From assembly GCA_019648995.1 (NCBI GenBank), contig BLXT01006999.1:3150068-3172660 (forward strand): a stretch of DNA of 22,593 bases. The letters are read 5' to 3'. How positions within the stretch are numbered: the stretch's first letter is position 1; each line of letters begins with the position of its first letter. The notes below the pieces were generated by a model. It saw only the letters and a program-made list of their open reading frames with translations. It did not search any database and was not told the DNA's origin. Positions 21,455 through 22,593 of this stretch are shown one piece after another. This DNA is from Plakobranchus ocellatus. Its lineage: Eukaryota; Mollusca; Gastropoda; Plakobranchidae. Position numbers and translations under genes: made by a program.

Positions 21455-21622
21455 GCTGTTGTTTTTGTTTTATTGTTGTTGTTGTTGTTGTTCTTGTTCT
21501 TGTTGTTATTTGCATAATGAAATATGAATATTACTTAATATTACTGCCTTGCTCTCTACTGTCAGCTCATGTCCCGTGACCAGTCCTGGTGTGTAAATAT
21601 TTTGAACATTTTAAATCGCTGA
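15433..21622 (+). CDS. Unrecognised protein with divergent C2H2-like zinc fingers, 8-exon gene
   Basis: The model joins 15433-15481, 15875-16001, 16380-16455, 16864-16936, 18792-18961, 19777-19906, 20610-20779 and 21566-21622. All introns are GT-AG. Phases agree at all seven junctions, giving 283 codons and TGA at 21620-21622. Residues 1-60 are rich in Lys, Ser, Ala and Gln. Residues 60-165 are charged and probably helical. Residues 187-263 hold Cys/His sets: C187-C190-H203-H212, C215-C218-H237-H242, then C249-C254 with several His. C187 and C215 are 28 residues apart, the classical C2H2 repeat length, but the inner spacings (H-X8-H, C-X18-H, C-X4-C) are unusual. By analogy it may be nuclear and bind nucleic acid or protein; that is inference. 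No family is recognised. The first ATG in the model is 15445, in weak context, so the 5' end is probably missing. The last exon could also splice onward. Confidence 0.75.
15655..15720 (+). repeat. Poly-A then (AT)n microsatellite in intron 1
   Basis: About 18 A residues run straight into about 24 AT units. The arrangement may be an eroded poly-A tail that expanded. It lies 155 bases before exon 2. Confidence 0.92.
15875..16001 (+). CDS. Zinc-finger gene, exon 2 of model
   Basis: Acceptor cttttgcag, donor gtgagt. Two bases complete the previous codon; 41 codons and two bases follow. Low-complexity, rich in Ala, Ser, Gln and Asp (SAAATSHDGAADANVEM), ending EDCFI. The more obvious ATG-started frame over this region (15767-15967) is a different, wrong frame with no continuation. 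Confidence 0.75.
16380..16455 (+). CDS. Zinc-finger gene, exon 3 of model
   Basis: Acceptor attttctag, strong donor gtaagtat. One base completes the split Gly codon; 25 codons then end at phase 0. The peptide has aromatic and His residues (RETYHYHLTTKLFSLDRSCW) and looks like a folded segment. Its 1+75 length exactly bridges exon 2 (phase 2) to exon 4 (phase 0). Confidence 0.75.
16864..16936 (+). CDS. Zinc-finger gene, exon 4 of model
   Basis: Acceptor tcttcccacag, donor gtaagt. Entered at phase 0; 24 codons plus one base. Strongly charged and probably helical (MEKLVKDDKAEHRISPEEKK). Confidence 0.8.
17156..17218 (+). repeat. (CT)n microsatellite in intron 4
   Basis: Pure alternating CT, about 31 units. 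The Ser-Leu frame through it is an artefact. Confidence 0.95.
17394..17429 (+). repeat. (AC)n-(GC)n compound microsatellite in intron 4
   Basis: About nine AC units pass directly into about nine CG units. Both are alternating purine-pyrimidine and so could adopt Z-DNA under supercoiling. Pure (CG)n of this length is uncommon in AT-rich animal DNA. Confidence 0.93.
18698..18713 (+). other. Possible 16-bp poison microexon in intron 4
   Basis: A pyrimidine tract and acceptor (cttccaaag) lie 16 bases before a strong donor (gtaagttt). Inclusion between exons 4 and 5 would keep frame for four codons, then create TGA at the junction with exon 5. It is excluded from the main model. It may be a regulated stop exon or a chance pairing of sites. 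Confidence 0.25.
18792..18961 (+). CDS. Zinc-finger gene, exon 5 of model
   Basis: Acceptor tttgtttcccag, donor gttaat. Two bases complete a Glu codon, then 56 codons end at phase 0. The peptide is charged and helix-favouring, with AVQQYMKSAILYERQIAQR near its start and DEWKKLDAAQDEATKYQLQ at its end. It is reached by a 1855-base intron containing the (TC)n and (CA)n-(CG)n tracts. Confidence 0.8.
19332..19353 (+). repeat. Poly-A homopolymer in intron 5
   Basis: Twenty-two A residues. No target-site duplication or coding remnant was seen beside it, so an inserted retrocopy cannot be shown. Confidence 0.9.
19777..19906 (+). CDS. Zinc-finger gene, exon 6 of model (finger 1)
   Basis: Acceptor aattgcag, donor gtgagt. 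Phase 0 in, phase 1 out, 43 codons. It carries the first Cys pair, RICRHC, then X12 and His203. The splice falls inside the finger, before the second His supplied by exon 7. EKPRIC echoes the EKPY/F-x-C linker of classical C2H2 proteins. Confidence 0.82.
20610..20779 (+). CDS. Zinc-finger gene, exon 7 of model (fingers 1-3)
   Basis: Acceptor ttctcttcacag, donor gtaata. Two bases complete a Gly codon; 56 codons end at phase 0. It begins with the His closing finger 1 (GIRHWACFKC), has finger 2 with a long 18-residue Cys-to-His gap, and then ICPVLGC followed by a His-rich stretch (HIHTHHQR). The ATG-started frame at 20502-20687 is a shadow that ends within this exon. Confidence 0.82.
20952..21218 (+). 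repeat. Long C/T-rich degenerate tract in intron 7
   Basis: About 265 bases almost entirely of CT and CTGT variants, ending in about 20 pure CT units. The plus strand is pyrimidine-rich throughout, with only scattered purines. It may be an old (CT)n/(CTGT)n array eroding from its left end. Confidence 0.9.
21391..21510 (+). repeat. (GTT)n microsatellite in intron 7
   Basis: Mostly GTT units with occasional GCT or GTTC variants. A related short GCT/GTT patch lies at about 21287-21306. Long Gln or Cys frames across it come from the repeat. Confidence 0.93.
21566..21622 (+). CDS. Zinc-finger gene, probable last exon
   Basis: Pyrimidine-rich acceptor (ctctctactgtcag), phase 0 entry, 18 codons (LMSRDQSWCVNILNILNR) then TGA. 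A donor-like gtaaat after the Cys codon at 21590-21592 would make a 27-base phase-0 internal exon, with the gene continuing past the window. If translation instead reads through the exon 7 donor, it stops after 17 codons. Confidence 0.5.
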   Translation, partial: LMSRDQSWCVNILNILNR

Positions 21623-22237
21623 TACAGCCAGACATTCCAATTTGTATATTGTATAGAGATCTAGTGTAACAAAGTTTTAAAATATTGATGTTTTTAACAA
21701 TTAAACAAAATAGTGTCGAAAAGTCGGGAAAGAGGATTGAGAAATTATTTTTTATTAAAGAGTGTCCATTCAGATATCCATTAGGAGATCTTTACCAAAA
21801 AGTTTTACGTGTAAACTTTCAAGGTAAAAAACACATCTGACCAATAAAAAGGTAGTTAGTTGAATGATCAAAACACATCATCGAAATTCTGAATAAGAAA
21901 TAGGGAGTAAATGAACACAAAATCAAATCTGTGTGACAATTTATTTTTATTATTGTAGTTCAAATAAATGAAATAAAAACATGTGATAAAAATAGAATGA
22001 GAAAGAGCAAAACACAAAACAAATATTAACATGATAATTTTTGTTGTATCGTTTTCTTCAATATTCCAAGACAAAAAAGATAATGTTTCGATACATGCAT
22101 TTTACTATAGATTCTCTTTTTTGTCTTTGATCTGGTCTGTGGAGGCTAAACGTAAAAAAAAAAAAAGTTGACGCGTATGATTCGATCATGTGACCAACTC
22201 TAAACTCATTGAAAAATGCCTGAAATGAACTGACACA
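21623..22237. promoter_or_regulatory. 3' flank of the zinc-finger gene with polyadenylation signals
   Basis: AT-rich sequence after the stop codon. AATAAA hexamers at 21843-21848 and 21963-21968 lie 220-340 bases past the stop and could end the transcript. The nearer ATTAAA-like and AATATAAA-like strings are weaker. A 68-codon minus-strand frame (21868-22074) is AT-rich and unsupported. Confidence 0.4.
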
Positions 22238-22239
22238 TT

Positions 22240-22470
22240 AAACATTGCGCAGTGCACATTGCGCATTACGTACTGTTGGGAGCGGGGATTTAGGAGCGCT
22301 ATTTCTTTCCCTGCAGCCTTGGTGGATTGCGCGGAGGAAAGTTGAATCAGTTAAACCAGCAAAGTGAATTCTCGGCGGCTTTTTAAAATCCGTTTCTCGT
22401 CCCTTTTGTTTTTTTAGATGCATCAGATTATCAAGATAAAATGGCGGGGTTTTCGGACACAAACGGTCCA
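22240..22470. promoter_or_regulatory. CpG-rich, promoter-like patch
   Basis: CpG dinucleotides are dense here compared with the AT-rich surroundings. A repeated cattgcgca (22243-22251 and 22257-22265) resembles half-sites of GCGC-type activators such as NRF1. AAAATGGCGGGG (22438-22449) resembles a YY1 site that often overlaps a start codon; that ATG opens only 15 codons. A 103-codon minus-strand frame (22238-22549) crosses the patch without any recognised domain. It may be the promoter or first exon of a neighbouring gene outside the window. Confidence 0.3.
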
Positions 22471-22554
22471 AGACTACACTGTCTATAGGAGTACCTATAT
22501 ATGTGGTCCAGAGGATTAAATTGTTATAAGAAACGTTAAAATTGAACAAATAAC

Positions 22555-22593
22555 AAAAAAAAAAAAAAAAAAACCAAAAAAAAAAAAAAAAAA
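22555..22593 (+). repeat. Poly-A homopolymer at window edge
   Basis: Nineteen A, CC, then eighteen A to the last base. As with the poly-G start, this is probably where the assembly broke. Confidence 0.9.

Noticed and set aside
21315-21579. Poly-Gln (minus) and poly-Cys (plus) frames
   Set aside because: They come from the (GTT)n repeat and lie within intron 7 of the gene model.
22238-22549. 103-codon minus-strand frame
   Set aside because: No recognised domain. The openness may follow from the CpG-rich composition. Treated as a possible promoter region instead.

Overview
This is animal nuclear DNA and almost certainly a marine invertebrate. The sequence is AT-rich, with GT-AG introns, long homopolymers, many microsatellites and decayed LINE fragments. 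There is no operon structure, CRISPR array, rRNA or convincing intact tRNA. The RTE/BovB-like retrotransposon proteins and the mix of (CT)n, (GTT)n and (CA)n-(CG)n tracts fit a mollusc, perhaps a gastropod. That is a guess from general knowledge, not a result.

Layout. From 1 to about 6.1 kb there is no convincing gene. It holds a poly-G edge and three weak exon candidates (728-865, 2836-2964, 3242-3312). A badly decayed RTE-type LINE, with a ruined catalytic motif, lies at 6097-6815 (+). From 6879 to 8545 a cluster of diverged direct and inverted repeat units is found with no coding content. A (CT)n tract at 10221-10318 abuts a tRNA-like sequence with pol III box matches (10321-10405), probably a SINE head. 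A poly-G run and a 2-N gap at 11478-11497 mark an assembly join. A younger 5'-truncated RTE-type LINE lies on the minus strand at 11781-12660. Its stop codon falls inside its own (TGA)n tail. A compound microsatellite at 13368-13576 changes step by step from a tetramer to trinucleotides and hexamers.

The main content is one spliced plus-strand gene, 15433-21622. I assembled it from eight exons with conventional splice sites. The reading phase agrees across all seven junctions and the model ends at a stop codon, giving 283 codons from the first exon seen. The protein has a Lys/Ser/Ala-rich N-terminal part, a charged and probably helical middle, and a C-terminal cluster of Cys/His pairs resembling divergent C2H2 zinc fingers. 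I do not recognise the family. The true 5' end is unresolved. A possible leader exon at 14939-15006 is one base out of phase, and a 16-bp possible poison microexon sits in intron 4.

The right end holds the gene's 3' flank with polyadenylation signals, then a CpG-rich, promoter-like patch (22240-22470) that may belong to a neighbouring gene. The window ends in poly-A.

No clearly new biological system could be shown from sequence alone. The best candidates for follow-up are the unrecognised zinc-finger gene and the 6.9-8.5 kb repeat cluster.
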